Source: Bactrocera neohumeralis
Lineage: Eukaryota > Arthropoda > Insecta > Diptera > Tephritidae
Direction: 5' to 3'
Length of the DNA stretch: 64,000 nucleotides
NCBI RefSeq assembly: GCF_024586455.1
Contig: NW_026089623.1
Span: 12,918,784 to 12,982,783 of the forward strand
Shown here: positions 20,291 to 30,718 of the stretch, piece after piece
Numbering within the stretch: the stretch's first letter is position 1
Layout: each line of letters begins with the position of its first letter
Position numbers and translations under genes: made by a program
Notes under the pieces: generated by a model
What the model was told of the DNA's origin: nothing
Databases searched by the model: none
The model's input: only the letters and a program-made list of their open reading frames with translations

Positions 20291-22240
20291 TCACGGTTCT
20301 TCCAAATTGACGCCGCACACTTGAAACGTTTGCCCTTGCGATTTGTTGATGGTCATCACAAAGGCAAGACGTACTGGGAACTGCAAGCGCTTAAATTCAA
20401 ACGGCATGTCCGTTGGAATCATGGGAATGCGTGGTAAGAGTACAACTTCACCTGCTGCCTTGCCATTTAGTATTGTTGCTTCAATCAAATTTGGCCACAA
20501 TTTTTTGACTGAAAGTCTTGTGCCATTACACAAAGTCGGTGGCTTCAGATTTCGTAGAAGTATAATGGGTGAACCAACTTTCAGGGCCAAACGATGCGGT
20601 GGCAGACCGGGGGGATCCAAAGAATTCAAAAATTCAGTTGGATAATTGACTACTTCATCTTGATTTAAAACGTTATCAATCGATGTACATATATGTTGTA
20701 GCTTCTCCTGGCAGTTTTTCTTGAATGGCAAAATTGATTTCGTTGACGTGTACATTTTTCGGTGCCAATATTGCGCGTTCACTTAAATAATCGTGGCGTT
20801 GATAGTGTTGAACAATATTCGGAAATACACTTTCAATCAATTCTTTTTTCGATTGTAAAAGTGTACAAAAGTTGTTCGGCAATGTGATCAAACCGGTATC
20901 ATCGATTGGTATTTTGCCTTCGCCAATGTCCAACAACTGCTTCGAAAACGCCGCTGCGGATCGATCATTTTGCAATTGGACTCGCATGTTGATGGTAAGA
21001 GTCAGCCTTTGAACATGTCTCCACAAAACTGACGATTTTAAACATACGTTTATTTCGTCGGCAGGAGTTGATCGAGGAATGACTGACAAAGTTTGCCGAA
21101 AATCGCCGGATAATAAGACTAATGCTCCGCCAAAAATTTGTTGCTTTTGGCGTAAATCTTGCATTGTTCTATTGAATGCTTCTAATGACTTTTTGTTAGC
21201 CATTTGGCACTTATCCCATAGAACTATTCCAGATCCTCGCAAAACATTTGTCATTGTTGAATTCTACGATATGTTCGGCCGCCACCAAGTAGAGTAGCAG
21301 CGATGCCTGACGAAACAATTGCCAGCGCAAATTTCTGCTGTGACCGTATAGTAGCAAGAATCAAAGAGATCAGAGACGTTTTCCCTGTACCACCGGGCGC
21401 ATCAAGAAAGTAGAATCCACCGGCGTTATTGTCAACCGCTCGTATAATCTTATCATAAGCATTTTTCTTCTGAATATTCAATTTGGTAATGTTAGCTTGT
21501 ATGAAAGCAAGCAATTCATTGCAATCGTATTGTTGTTCACGTTGCAGCTCATGGTCAATGACTGGGCGCAGTAATGCCAAGTTGCGCTAATGCCTTATTC
21601 GCAATTGTAAGGCACAGATCTTCAACCAATATCAAAGCAGAATTATACATTTGTAATGTATATAGCAAGTCTGCGTCCGATGCTCGATTACGCGCCAAAA
21701 TTAATAAGTCCTCGGTCATGCAGACTTTGTACTTATTCCACAGTTATTGCGGATTTGACCGAAGGCATGTAGATATTATTATGGCGAATAGTACGCGTAT
21801 TTGTTTTGGATGAGATGTGAGTGATGCGTCATGAAGTGCGGTGTCCCAAAGCATATCATCTTCTAACAAATGCAATCGCTGACATGCTTCACGATACGTC
21901 GCACACAACTGACCGTCAACAGTTTTCAAATCATCAAATGATCTTGGTCCGGTCACGTTGACTAATAGCAGACGCAAATAAAAACATTCGGCATTGTTCG
22001 GATGGATGGTGTAAATGCGTCTTATGGCATCGGTTTTACGGACATTTGGATAACCGTCAACACGCTCCCCTTGCTTTCGTCGTTGAAATGTTTTCGATGA
22101 TGGATTGCAAGTGAAATATTGTGCTATTTCGGAATATAGCAATGTTCTTGCAAATTCATCGTTTTCACACAACTCGAAAAAGGTAGTTAGTGTTGTCCCC
22201 GGTGGTCGTGCTAGAGTATGCATATTTGAAGTACATAAAT
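20291..22240 (-). pseudogene. Helitron Pif1-like helicase, copy 1
   Basis: Reading on the minus strand: an upstream domain with TTFFELCENDEFARTLLYSE, NNAECFYLRLLLVNV and GQLCATYREACQRL (22210-21750); the Walker A motif DAPGGTGKTSLISL (about 21410); SGIAATLLGGGRT; motif II altered to WDKCQMAN (usually DE); GDFRQTLSVIPRST (motif III); LTINMRV; and near the end FVMTINKSQGQTFQ (motif VI). Frames change near 21590, 21276 (61 bp deletion) and 20690-20780. It unwinds DNA during rolling-circle transposition in intact elements. This one is broken. Confidence 0.85.
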
Positions 22241-22309
22241 AAAAATATGCATATTTGAAGTATATAAATAAAAATGGAAAAATTAACCTAAAACTACATC
22301 TTAAACTAT

Positions 22310-22620
22310 GTATTTTACCCACACACGCATATGCAATAAGACCCACCAACAGTGTATTTGCGAACCGCATGGAAGCTCTTACGAAACAATAACAATACTC
22401 ACTTGCTTTGTGTGTGTTGCACGGTCAGCAGAAAAACACAAAATCGGTTCGAATAAATGTAGCAAATGGATGCAATTAAATCTGGAAAAAACACACAATG
22501 TTGAAACACTTTTTTTTACACACACCGCGAATTTTCAAGCGACAATCGAACCGCATGGCATCACATTTGAAACAACAACAATACTCACTTGCTTTGTGTT
22601 GTACGCAGAATGTTAATCAC
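22310..22620 (+). repeat. tandem repeats near the Helitron 5' end, copy 1
   Basis: Two imperfect units share gaaccgcatgg, cgaaacaa-aacaatactc and acttgctttgtgt (around 22350-22415 and 22545-22610). Copy 2 of the Helitron has an extra unit here (49320-49660). No coding role is apparent; the frames in this block are by-products. Confidence 0.65.
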
Positions 22621-22989
22621 GTTGAAATCTGAGAAAAATACACACAATGTTGAAACGTTTTTTTATACACTCGTGCATTCGGAACACTTACGTTCTGTAT
22701 GTCTTGTTAGCGTGACAGTCATCCATAAAAAGAACGAATGACAGACAAAAACGATCAACATGCGATGTCAATGTTGTTTATTAATTGTAAACATCCGCCA
22801 GTTTTTTTTTTGTTTTTTTTTTTTTTTTCCAAAACGTGCAATGATACACATTAAATTTCTTATGTGCACCCTCCAAACAGACCCCAATCACCCCTGAAAA
22901 TTTCATTGAAATCGGGCAAGCCGTCTAGGAGGAGTATGCGAACAGGAAGTTTTGCCACTTAATTTTATATATATAGAAAAATGAAAATA

Positions 22990-23775
22990 CAAGGCGCGTT
23001 CCAAAGTAAACAGGACTTTCAAAATAAACAGAACAAATTGTTTTTTCGGCAAAAGCAATGTATTTTATTCAAAATAGTCTCCTTCTGCTTCAATACAGCT
23101 TTTTGCACGGTCCAAAAGCATGTCCAACGAGTGTTTTAGCTCGTTGTCCATACCGGCCAGTATGCCGGTGCAAGCCTTTTGAATGGCCTTTACGTCTGCA
23201 TAACGCTTTCCCCTCATGGGCAAATGCAATTTTACGAAAAGAAAGAATTCGCACGGTGCCATATCAGGTGAATACGGGGCGTGGTTAATGGTTAAAATGT
23301 GATTTATGTTCAAATAATCGGTCACAAGTGTCGATCGATGAGACGGATTCTGAGCAATTTTTGGTGCAAACACCTTTCGTAAGCCCAAATTTTCGGTCAA
23401 ATTGCAATAAAGCGATGTTTTGGAGATGTTCAATTCCATTTCCGTGAAGTTTAATGATGATTTCGGCTGAGTTTTGATGAATTCACGCACAGTTTCGATG
23501 GAATTTCCGGTGATCACGGATTTTGAGTGGCCCACATGTTGATCGTCATTTATGTCCGCACGACCACTTTGAAAACATTGAAACCGCTAGTGCACTCTGC
23601 TACAGGATAGGCAATCATGGCCATAAACTTGTTTCATCAATTGAAACGTTTCGATAAACCAATTTACCAATTTTAAAACAAAAGTTCATTTTCGCGCCGA
23701 TAACACAAACATACTGACACTTAAAACGTAATGAAATGTCATGAAATTCTCACTGAACGATCGATACAAGATTTT
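22990..23775 (-). mobile_element. mariner copy 1, truncated at one end
   Basis: The left end caaggcgcgttccaaagtaaacag follows a TA (22988-22989) and matches the end of mariner copy 2 (53362, caaggtgcattccaaagtaaacag). Near 23740-23775 it shares atgaaattctcactg-ac-atcgata with copy 2 and then stops; the right terminal repeat is missing. It lies 12 bp beyond the Helitron end. Confidence 0.75.
23065..23700 (-). pseudogene. mariner transposase, internally deleted
   Basis: The minus frame 23535-23065 has the second helix-turn-helix region (ETVREFIK, ELNISKTSLY), then jumps across a deletion to NINHILTINHAPYSPDMAPC, containing the HAPYSPDLAP-type motif that carries the third catalytic Asp, and ends with RAKSCIEAEGDYFE, the usual C-terminus. 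The N-terminal FCFKIGK helix is recognisable near 23690 but out of frame. About half of the roughly 345-residue protein is gone, including the first two catalytic Asp residues. Confidence 0.8.
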
Positions 23776-23884
23776 GGAAAGAAAATAATGTGTTTGAAGG
23801 TGATAGAAGTCTGAGCAAAACCAAACAAAATCATAATCAAAGAAACATCTCATTTCCCAGAGTTCCACATAAATTCAAATAAAG

Positions 23885-24520
23885 AAAATGGTAACAGGTT
23901 TAACCATTTTTCTCCATATAGTGGAAATCGATTTTTTGCCTATTCTCATGGCAATAACTATCAAGAATATGTCTCACCACCTAATAACGCAAATCACTTT
24001 TTTCATTTAAATCCAAATGGAAGGATTTATCCCCCACAGATGAGTGCAACTTTAAATTGTTCTAAAAGCGATAACTTTATTGCACTTAAAACCTAAAATA
24101 AATTCGCACCAAATAAGAAGGCAAAATGAAACTAATTCGAATCAATCTAGAATAAGGTGATACGGCACTCCTCAACCAATGGAATTTGAGTCGTCAAATT
24201 CTCAATTTGAAGCCTCGGAGGATTACCAACGAAAGAATTAAAGATTGAAGATAAATTTATAAGGTTATTGATAGACACGGGGTCATTTGTTAGCTTAATT
24301 TAGCCACAAGATCCTAGTAGTAGAATCGTTGAAGTTAAACTGATATATAATAATATTAACAAGAGCTCCAGGAAAAGTATTACTTAAAAAAATTCAAAAA
24401 GTTTTCGACATATACCATAACCACAAATTGATTTTCCGATAATTACGGCTACAATAAATTTCGTCAGCTCAACTCTTACATCGGTTTAAAAAATAATACG
24501 ACTATTTACAAGAACATATA
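23885..24520 (+). pseudogene. gag C-terminus and protease remnant of element 2
   Basis: The plus strand reads an Asn/Tyr-rich Gag tail (FSPYSGNRFFAYSHGNNYQE, near 23910-23970), later PQPMEFESSNSQFEASEDY, then LLIDTGSFVSLI (about 24260-24297), the retroviral-type aspartic protease motif DTGS with its hydrophobic neighbours. Stops interrupt throughout. From 24300 to 24520 is a degraded link to RT. Confidence 0.65.
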
Positions 24521-24523
24521 TAA

Positions 24524-25531
24524 CAAGTAAGGAAGGCCTAAGTTCGGGTGTCACCGAACATTTTATACTCTCGCATGACAAAGTGATAATCGAGATTTCA
24601 TTATCCGTCATTTACATATTTTTCAAATACCGTATTTGTGTAAAGTTTTATCATTCATCACCATTGGTTCCTAATGTACATATTATACAGAGAAGGCATC
24701 AGATGGAATTCAAAGTAGCGTTATATTGGAAGAAGGCGTGTTTGTGAACCGATTTCACCCATATTTCGTACATGTCATCAGGGTGTTAACAAAATATTAT
24801 ATACAGAATTTCATTGAAATCGGTATAGTAGTTCCTGAGAAATGGCTTTTGGTCCATAAGTGGGCGACGCCACGCCCATTTTCAAGTTTTAAAAAAAGCC
24901 TGGGTTCAGCTTCCTTCTGCCATTTCTTTCGTAAAACGTAGTGTTTCTGACGTTTTTTGTTGGTCGGTTAATGCACTTTTAGTGATTTTCAACATAACCT
25001 TTGTGTCGGAGGTGGGCGTGGTTATTATCCGATTTCTTCCATTTTTGAACTGTATATGAAAATGCTTGAAGGAAACGACTTTATAGAGTTTGGTTGACAT
25101 AGCTATAGTAGTTTCCGAGATATGTACAAAAAACTTAGTAGGGGGCGGGGCCACGCCCATTTTTCCAAAAAAATTACGTCCAAATATGCCCCTCCCTAAT
25201 GCGATCCTTTTTTCGGTTTCCGCCATTTTGTGGGCGTGGCAGTAGGCCGATTTTGCCCATCTTCGAACTTAACTTTCTTATGGCGCCAAGGAATACGTGT
25301 ACCAAGTTTCATCATGATATCTCACTTTTTACTCAAGTTACAGCTTGCACGGACGGACGGACGGACAGACGGACGGACAGACAGACATCCGGATTTCGAC
25401 TCTACTCGTCACCCTGATCACTTTGGTATATATAACCCTATATCTGACTCTTTTAGTTTTAGGACTTACAAACAACCGTTATGTGAACAAAACTATAATA
25501 CTCTCCTTAGCATCTTTGTTGCGATAGTATA
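24524..25531 (-). mobile_element. DINE-1-like repeat, copy B
   Basis: This is the reverse complement of copies A and C over about 1 kb. Its 3' side, with hairpin gttcgg-gtgtca-ccgaac, is at the left (24542-24560) and its 5' TATACTATCGCA end is at the right (25520-25531). The (GGAC)n microsatellite is at 25350-25385. The flanks are tatataa on the left and tataaaaaa on the right. It splits the pol gene of element 2. Confidence 0.75.
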
Positions 25532-26260
25532 AAAAAGTGAGTTTCTTGGCTATGTTATTACCCCTAATGGTATTCAAGCAAATCCTAATAAAATCGTAGC
25601 AATTTGAAATTATCTGATTCTCAAAACGGAAAGGGAAATAAAACAACTTTTGTTTTTAGCGGGATTTTATATCAAATTTATTCAAAAATAACAAAATCCT
25701 TAACAAATTGCTTAAAGGAAGGCAATGTGGTGAATAATTCAGATAAAGAAGTTATCAGAGCCATAGAAACTATTAAGTTATTAATAACAAAAAAGTCGAT
25801 TCTGGCGTATTCAAATTACGAGAAGTTGTTTACGTTAAGGACAGACGCCTCTAATGCAGCGGTGTTAATGCAAAATGGACATCCCGCCAGCCGTACACTT
25901 AATGAACATGAGTTGAATTATTGCGCAAAAGAAAATGAGATCTTGGAGATGGTATGAGCTACGAAGTGGTTTAGATCGTATTTATATGGCAAACAATTTA
26001 AATAAATAGTGATCATCGCCCTCTGCAATGGTTAAAACAGCCAAATGCAAAACTTCAACGGTGGAAGATTAACATAGCCAAGATTTTGATATCAAATACA
26101 TTCTTGGTAAAGAAAACCATGTTGCCGATGCTCCTTCTCGCGTTAGAATTGAAGAATTTAACGTTAATGAAGAAACTGCTTCGAATGTAGCCACAATCCA
26201 TTTCTCTGACGAAGACTCCGGATACTACTACAACTTATACTGAACTAACAACTGAGTTAG
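25532..26260 (+). pseudogene. RT end and RNase H of element 2
   Basis: After the DINE the plus strand reads FLGYVITPNGIQANPNK (RT thumb), then ETIKLLITKKSILAYSNYEK and FTLRTDASNAA (first RNase H Asp), HPASRTLNEHELNYCAKENE (Glu), and later a VADAPSRV-like end near 26115-26140. This is the classic Ty3/gypsy RT-RNase H order. Small indels break it at 25615, 25870 and 25985. Integrase, which should follow, is absent. Confidence 0.8.
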
Positions 26261-26647
26261 GGTTTTCACAAGTCTCATAAAATTATAAGTTATAACGATT
26301 CGAAAACATAGCATTGAGAATTGTAAATGTGTAAACTCATTTTTGTATGAAATCCAACAACAATTTTTTTAAACAAGTGTAAAAATTTATGATTTTACGA
26401 TGCTATATGACGGGTTGTGAGTACCCCAAGTTTATAAAGGACATAATTAAAACTTATTTTGTTAAACAAAAATACAACAATACTTATGACAGATGACAGA
26501 TGACGACGACTTTGTACGATTGCAAAACATTTATAATATACTGATCACTTCAAACAGATTTAAAATTTACAGAACCATGAAGGAATTAGAAAATATTAAA
26601 AAAATATACCAAAATATTACCACTCTAATTACGTTAAGGAGATAACT
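26261..26647. other. degraded sequence after pol of element 2
   Basis: Broken plus-strand frames could be remains of the spacer between RNase H and integrase, but no motif is recognisable. Otherwise A/T-rich. Confidence 0.3.
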
Positions 26648-26980
26648 CAGTGGCGTAGCTACAACTTCGGGCGCCCGGGGCCAAGGATGTTCTGCCGCCC
26701 CCTTTATCTACCTACCTAAATATCTTCGATATTAAGTATATAAAATTTAGGAAGGCCACGCAAATTCTGAAGTTCCAAAATTCTCACAATACGGTTTTTG
26801 AGGAAATTGATAGTAAATTTACAAGACATCTTATTAAAAGCCATAAAAAAAATCCATTTTCGGCCTATATCTTGTACACTTTTGACACAATTTTCAGAAT
26901 TTTTGTCCGAATTGGAGTTTTAAAAAACAGCGAAGATCGTTTTGCCGCCCCCAAGACCTTGCGCCCGGGGCGACACAAAT
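26648..26980. mobile_element. possible degraded MITE
   Basis: It starts CAGTGGCGTAGCTAC, a string common at DNA-transposon ends. G/C-rich blocks cgggcgcccggggcc (26667) and gcgcccggggcgac (26961), each next to a GCCGCCCCC-type tract, lie inverted near the two ends. No matching terminal repeat is found on the right and no target duplication is visible, so the ends are rough. Confidence 0.35.
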
Positions 26981-27527
26981 ACATCTACTTAGGTTAAAAT
27001 ATATACATACGATAACCTATTGATAAGATATACATTTTTGCAATGCAAATGTACACTTAAAAACAATCCCATACCCTGCAAAAATTCCATAACCGATTCT
27101 CAAACACATTCAAGCATTTTTACCAATACATAAAAAAGCATGTTGAAAATTTGTAGTAATGATTGGCAAAAAGAAACAACATCAAACTTTCACATTATGC
27201 TTTATTCATTCGCGCATATTGTGTGCATAGGAATGGAGCAATGTTTCATTTTACCGAAAAAGACCAAAACGAAGAAAATGGTGTTGCCCAATCGACAAAA
27301 TCAATTAATTTGCAAAGCTTTTTTAAAAATTCGGGCAAATTAGAAGAAGAGAAAGCAATTCCACCTGTTGTGGCATCTATTTTCTTGTCAGTGGCAGCAC
27401 GACATATGTATCACAATTAATTGCATATTTACAAGTGAACGCGAAAGCCGCAAAAAGACGCGCGAGTGAATTAACGAGAACAAAACAATTACATCAGGTG
27501 AGTAAAGTGATATTATTTATACAAAAA

Positions 27528-27950
27528 ATGAAGAGGAAAACATTTTATAATGAAATGTGCAAAGTTAAAAAGGAGTGTGAAAGAAGTTCAGTGCGATACG
27601 AAAGTTTATCGGAATTTGCGCGTGCTGATGGGGAAGATGGCGAAGCTGCCGCGGCTGCGCTACATTCTACTCCTGAAGATTCTTTCTCATTTTCCGGCTC
27701 AGAATGCCAGTCGGAAAATGAAAATGAGGTTGTTTCAAGTGCAGAAAAGTGCAAGCATTTAAAGTTATGGGCAATTAAAAATAATGTGTCTCAAGCCGTA
27801 TTGAGCGATTTGCTCAGTGTTTTAAGAAAAATAGGAGTGCATGATTTGCCCTTGTCTGCAAAACTGTGCTTGAAACAACAAAAATTAAATCAGTTATAAA
27901 GAATATCTCCGGCGGAGAATTTACGTATATTGGCATTCAAAAGCATTTTA
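27528..27950 (+). pseudogene. N-terminal fragment of tnp2-like transposase
   Basis: From ATG 27528 (MKRKTFYNEMCKVKKE) the frame runs through an acidic, Ser-rich stretch (SGSECQSENENE) to WAIKNNVSQAVLSDLLSVLR and KIGVHDLPLSAK. It then shifts by one base near 27880 into NISGGEFTYIGIQKHF and stops. The order basic start, acidic linker, LSDLL..LRKIG..DLP, GGE..Y.GI is the same as in the copy at 56 kb and in insect transposase-domain proteins. The DDE-type core is deleted here. Confidence 0.6.
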
Positions 27951-27981
27951 TGAATTAACAAAATCACAAATGTCTTTGCAG

Positions 27982-28318
27982 ATAACATATCTTTTCACTT
28001 TAAAGGGCACTTCTGGGGATATTGGCGAAGTTATGAAGCGAGTTTTTGGCGACGAAGTCCTCAGTTTGTTCAATTGGAATGGGAGGTGCGGGAAGAAATC
28101 GCTTTCAGAATTTAAAATAGTTAGCGTGGCTCTATTTGGTAATTCATACTATTGTTAACTTTATTTACCAAGTTTTCTGTTATTATGTTTTATTTGTTTC
28201 AGAAATTTTCAAACTGCATGGACGCATCGACTTCGAAAAGGAAGTCCGAAAGAGCGTTGAGCAAAGCCACAACAGGCAAAAGCAAAAACGCTATTTGCTG
28301 AACAAAAAAAACTTATAA
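27982..28318 (+). pseudogene. last two exons of a DUF4806 gene
   Basis: An acceptor (tctttgcag) at 27981 opens a 157-nt exon: GTSGDIGEVMKRVFGDEVLS, then FNWNGRCGKKSLSEFK. A phase-1 donor follows at 28139, and an acceptor at 28202 leads to an exon with DFEKEVRKSVEQSHNRQKQK ending in TAA at 28316-28318. FNW.GR.GK(K/R).(F/L)s is the core of DUF4806. Intron position, phase and exon length equal those at 59610-59766. The 5' exons of the gene are deleted. Confidence 0.65.
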
Positions 28319-28816
28319 CAAAATTGTAAATTTTTCTTAAAATACTAATATAAAAGAAAACATACAAAAGAAAAGGAATTTTTATTTCTAAATATATTTT
28401 GCGGTATTCCATTTTGGCAAGTAAAAAACCTTAGTATTTCACTTTGTATTTAACTGCAAAATGACGGTCAAAAAAATTGTCAAATCACTAGAAGTTTTAC
28501 TCTCATTTCACCACACATTTTCTCAAAAAATGACCGTCAGTAAACTAGTAAATCTGCGGAAAAGCTACTAGTTAATTTACTGGTAAAACACCGGGCACAT
28601 ATAACGTGAATGAGCGGTGCAGCTATACATTTTGTTATGCTACTAAGCTTTGAGTAAGAACGGTATATACAATCACACAATTAGGTACGTAATGAAAAGA
28701 AACGGTCAAAAAAGTTCCCATGGCTCTTAAGAGTGTGACTGAAAGATTTACGGAAAGTCCCCGTCACGGCTCCAGGTCGTTTTACTAGTCATTTTACCAG
28801 TATGCTTCTCGCAGGG

Positions 28817-29120
28817 TATAGTATAAAACATATACATATACATACAAACATACACACATATGCAGATATTTAGTTATTTATGAGAGTTTAAAAAATTGTA
28901 TATAAGCAATGAAAACATCAAAATAAAATTAGAATGACCTATTTCTCAGCTCAATAAGGTCTTTACTTTTCCCCCACCAACGCTAAGGATTTAAATAATC
29001 TTTATTGAGTTTAACATTTAGTCTTACAAATCAAACAAAGACTTTTTAAGAATGTCTGCTAACTTATAATGATAAATCTTTTATTTTAAATACAAATTTT
29101 TAATTATTACATTTTTTCAG
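28817..29120. other. A/T-rich spacer
   Basis: It holds a CATATACATA microsatellite (28830-28860) and no gene. It ends with a good 3' splice-site tract, ttttttcag, at 29112-29120. Confidence 0.5.
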
Positions 29121-29309
29121 AGCGGTACTGTAATTAACGACTCTTCACCAAACAAATGGATTCCAATATGCCCCAACCCATTTGATCTGGCTGCTATTGC
29201 ATCAGTCTATAGTAAAAAAATTAGTATTGTTGATTTGAGAATAAAAGCAAGAAAATACGCAGAAACTTCCAAAAGCACTTTGCAGCAAATAGATTTACTT
29301 GATATATAA
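29121..29309 (+). CDS. candidate terminal exon of unknown gene
   Basis: Directly after attttttcag an open frame of 62 codons runs to TAA at 29307-29309. It reads like protein (WIPICPNPFDLAAIASVY, then SIVDLRIKARKYAETSKS). No domain is recognised and no upstream exon could be joined. It may be the last exon of a host gene or of an unrecognised transposon. It is one of the few coding-like stretches here not linked to a known element. Confidence 0.35.
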   Translation, partial: SGTVINDSSPNKWIPICPNPFDLAAIASVYSKKISIVDLRIKARKYAETSKSTLQQIDLLDI

Positions 29310-30491
29310 CTTTAATTTAAAATAGCTTATAATATATGTATAATTAGCTTATACTGCAGTAAATACGAATAATAAAAAACATCTGGAAACTAGTTAAAAA
29401 AAAAAGATGTATTTTAATTAAGCGTGATTTAAGGATTCCACTTAACTTGATGTAAGTATTGCACACAACATTGGCTGAAAGGGTCTGGTCCTCCCTTGCT
29501 CTTGACGCTCAATTTTTCCAGAGACGTAAATAAATATTGATTATTAATAGTTTCACCATTTCGAGGTAGTCAATGAAAATAATTTTATGTGGATGTCAAT
29601 AAAAACTGTCGACCGACTGTTCTGATCTCAGACGCTTTTGACGACTTTAACATATTTTCAAAAACTCTTTCGTTGAACGTTTGCGTTTATAATGGATGGC
29701 CAACAGAGACAAAGCAGCATAATTTTGGAAGAATTTTCTTTTCCAAATTGGATGGGTTCAGATAGTAAAACAATTGAACATTGTCCACAAGGTCAAGCCC
29801 TTAAGCTGAAAAAATCGTTTTTTAGAATTTTTTTGGAGGGAAAGAAATAATTGATTAAAGCGAAATTTCTAGGGTTTATAATATATTTTAACATCATCCG
29901 CAAATCTTTTGGATATGAAATATTTTATATTTACCGGACGGCGGGCAAGATGTAGGTCGCACTTTCTATCTGAAACAAAAAATTCAGAAAGATTCATAGT
30001 TGTTAATAACTTATCTTTTAGTTAAACTAAGAAAATTCCAAAAATTGCGTAAAATTCTACAACTTTTTAAAAAATTAAAAAAGGGGTTTTTGTTCAAAAA
30101 ATGTTTTACTTTATTTGGTTTAAAAATATTTTAAAACTTGACTTTTTTTTAGTTTTTTTAGTTTAAATATTAAATTTAAAAAAAATCGTAGAAATGAAAA
30201 ATCGAGAAATTCCGCGTCAAAGTTTTCGTTTTCAGCCCAGGCGCTCATATACCTGCTAGACGCTCGGTCACTGCTTATTTCCTCTCTAGCTTCGACAATA
30301 TTTGGAATTCCCTTCTATAAATTTTGGATTTTTGAAGCTTCTAAAGCAGATTCCCTCCTTAAGCATAGCAAAGCAAAATTCTAAATTTATGATTTATGGA
30401 CTGGAATCATGACGGTTTTGTATATATGTATGTATTTAAGGAACGATGTCAAAAGTTCATTTGAAGCATACGCGAAGATGTGAAGAAAATG
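29310..30491. other. unassigned, with one small frame
   Basis: Mostly A/T-rich. A 52-codon plus frame (29692-29850, starts MDGQQRQSSIILEEF) has a plausible start context and is preceded by non-coding sequence. It could be the N-terminus of an unrecognised element protein. A-rich runs dominate 30000-30220. Nothing else is supported. Confidence 0.3.
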
Positions 30492-30686
30492 ATTATAATG
30501 GAGAATATAGCACAAAATTTTAACCGAACTTATGCCTTTATCGGTGTATATAATGGGGTTAAGTCTATTTCTGGACTTAAAAGGTTTTCACTTATCATTT
30601 TGTTTCCTTCTATTTCTGTATTATTGTTTGAATTTTGACAGTTTTGTTTGAGACTGGTTTTGGTCAAATTCGAAGTAATGATTACA
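30492..30686 (-). other. short minus frame next to the LINE tail
   Basis: A minus frame with NVIITSNLTKTSLKQN and DLTPLYTPIKA ends near 30530. It adjoins the LINE 3' tail. On the other side of that LINE (35470) an Env fragment of element 3 is cut, so this could be the remainder of that gene. The link is tentative. Confidence 0.25.
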
Positions 30687-30718
30687 TTCTTCTTCTTCTT
30701 AATTGGCGTAGACACCGC

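Larger units (their letters stand above)
20067..22977 (-). mobile_element. Helitron copy 1
   Basis: On the minus strand the element ends ...aacagCTAG followed by host T, the CTRR-T end of Helitrons, with a G/C-rich gcgaaacgcgcaggg just inside. Its 5' end reads TCTATATATATAAAATTAAG. It is nearly identical to copy 2 at 46807-51089. The coding content is a Pif1 helicase only; the rolling-circle HUH Rep domain is absent. Compared with copy 2 it lacks 61 bp in the helicase, near 21276. Confidence 0.85.
19183..26260 (+). mobile_element. errantivirus-type Ty3/gypsy element 2, split by three insertions
   Basis: The parts lie in order on the plus strand: primer-binding site (19183), gag start (19794), Helitron (20067-22977), mariner (22990-23775), gag end and protease (23885-24420), DINE (24524-25531), and RT/RNase H (25532-26200). 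The gag and pol parts are colinear and the interruptions are recognisable elements, so I read this as one element of the 17.6/297 sort. Most of RT and all integrase are lost. That the pieces belong to one insertion is inferred from order and orientation. Confidence 0.6.
27074..28816 (+). mobile_element. two-gene transposon (tnp2-like plus DUF4806), internally deleted
   Basis: Inverted ends CCCTGCAAAAATTCC and, reverse-complemented on the right, CCCTGCGAGAAGCAT are flanked by TA on both sides (27072-27073 and 28817-28818). Inside are the N-terminal part of a tnp2-like transposase (27528-27950) and the last two exons of a DUF4806 gene (27982-28318). The rest of both genes is deleted. Repeats of ttactggta/taccagtaaa lie subterminally at the right (28590, 28795). 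A longer relative is at 56273-60003. Confidence 0.55.

Noticed and set aside
20343..20645. 100-codon plus frame, repeated at 47083-47385, and plus frames at 47821-48216
   Set aside because: They are antisense to the Helitron helicase, whose minus frame carries all recognisable motifs.
22308..22616. 102-codon plus frame and its partner at 49380-49658
   Set aside because: It is open because of the tandem repeats at the Helitron 5' end and has no domain.
27435..27527. Extension of the tnp2-like frame upstream to 27435
   Set aside because: That start is GTG, not used for initiation in animals; the ATG at 27528 begins the family-like MKRKTFYNE sequence.
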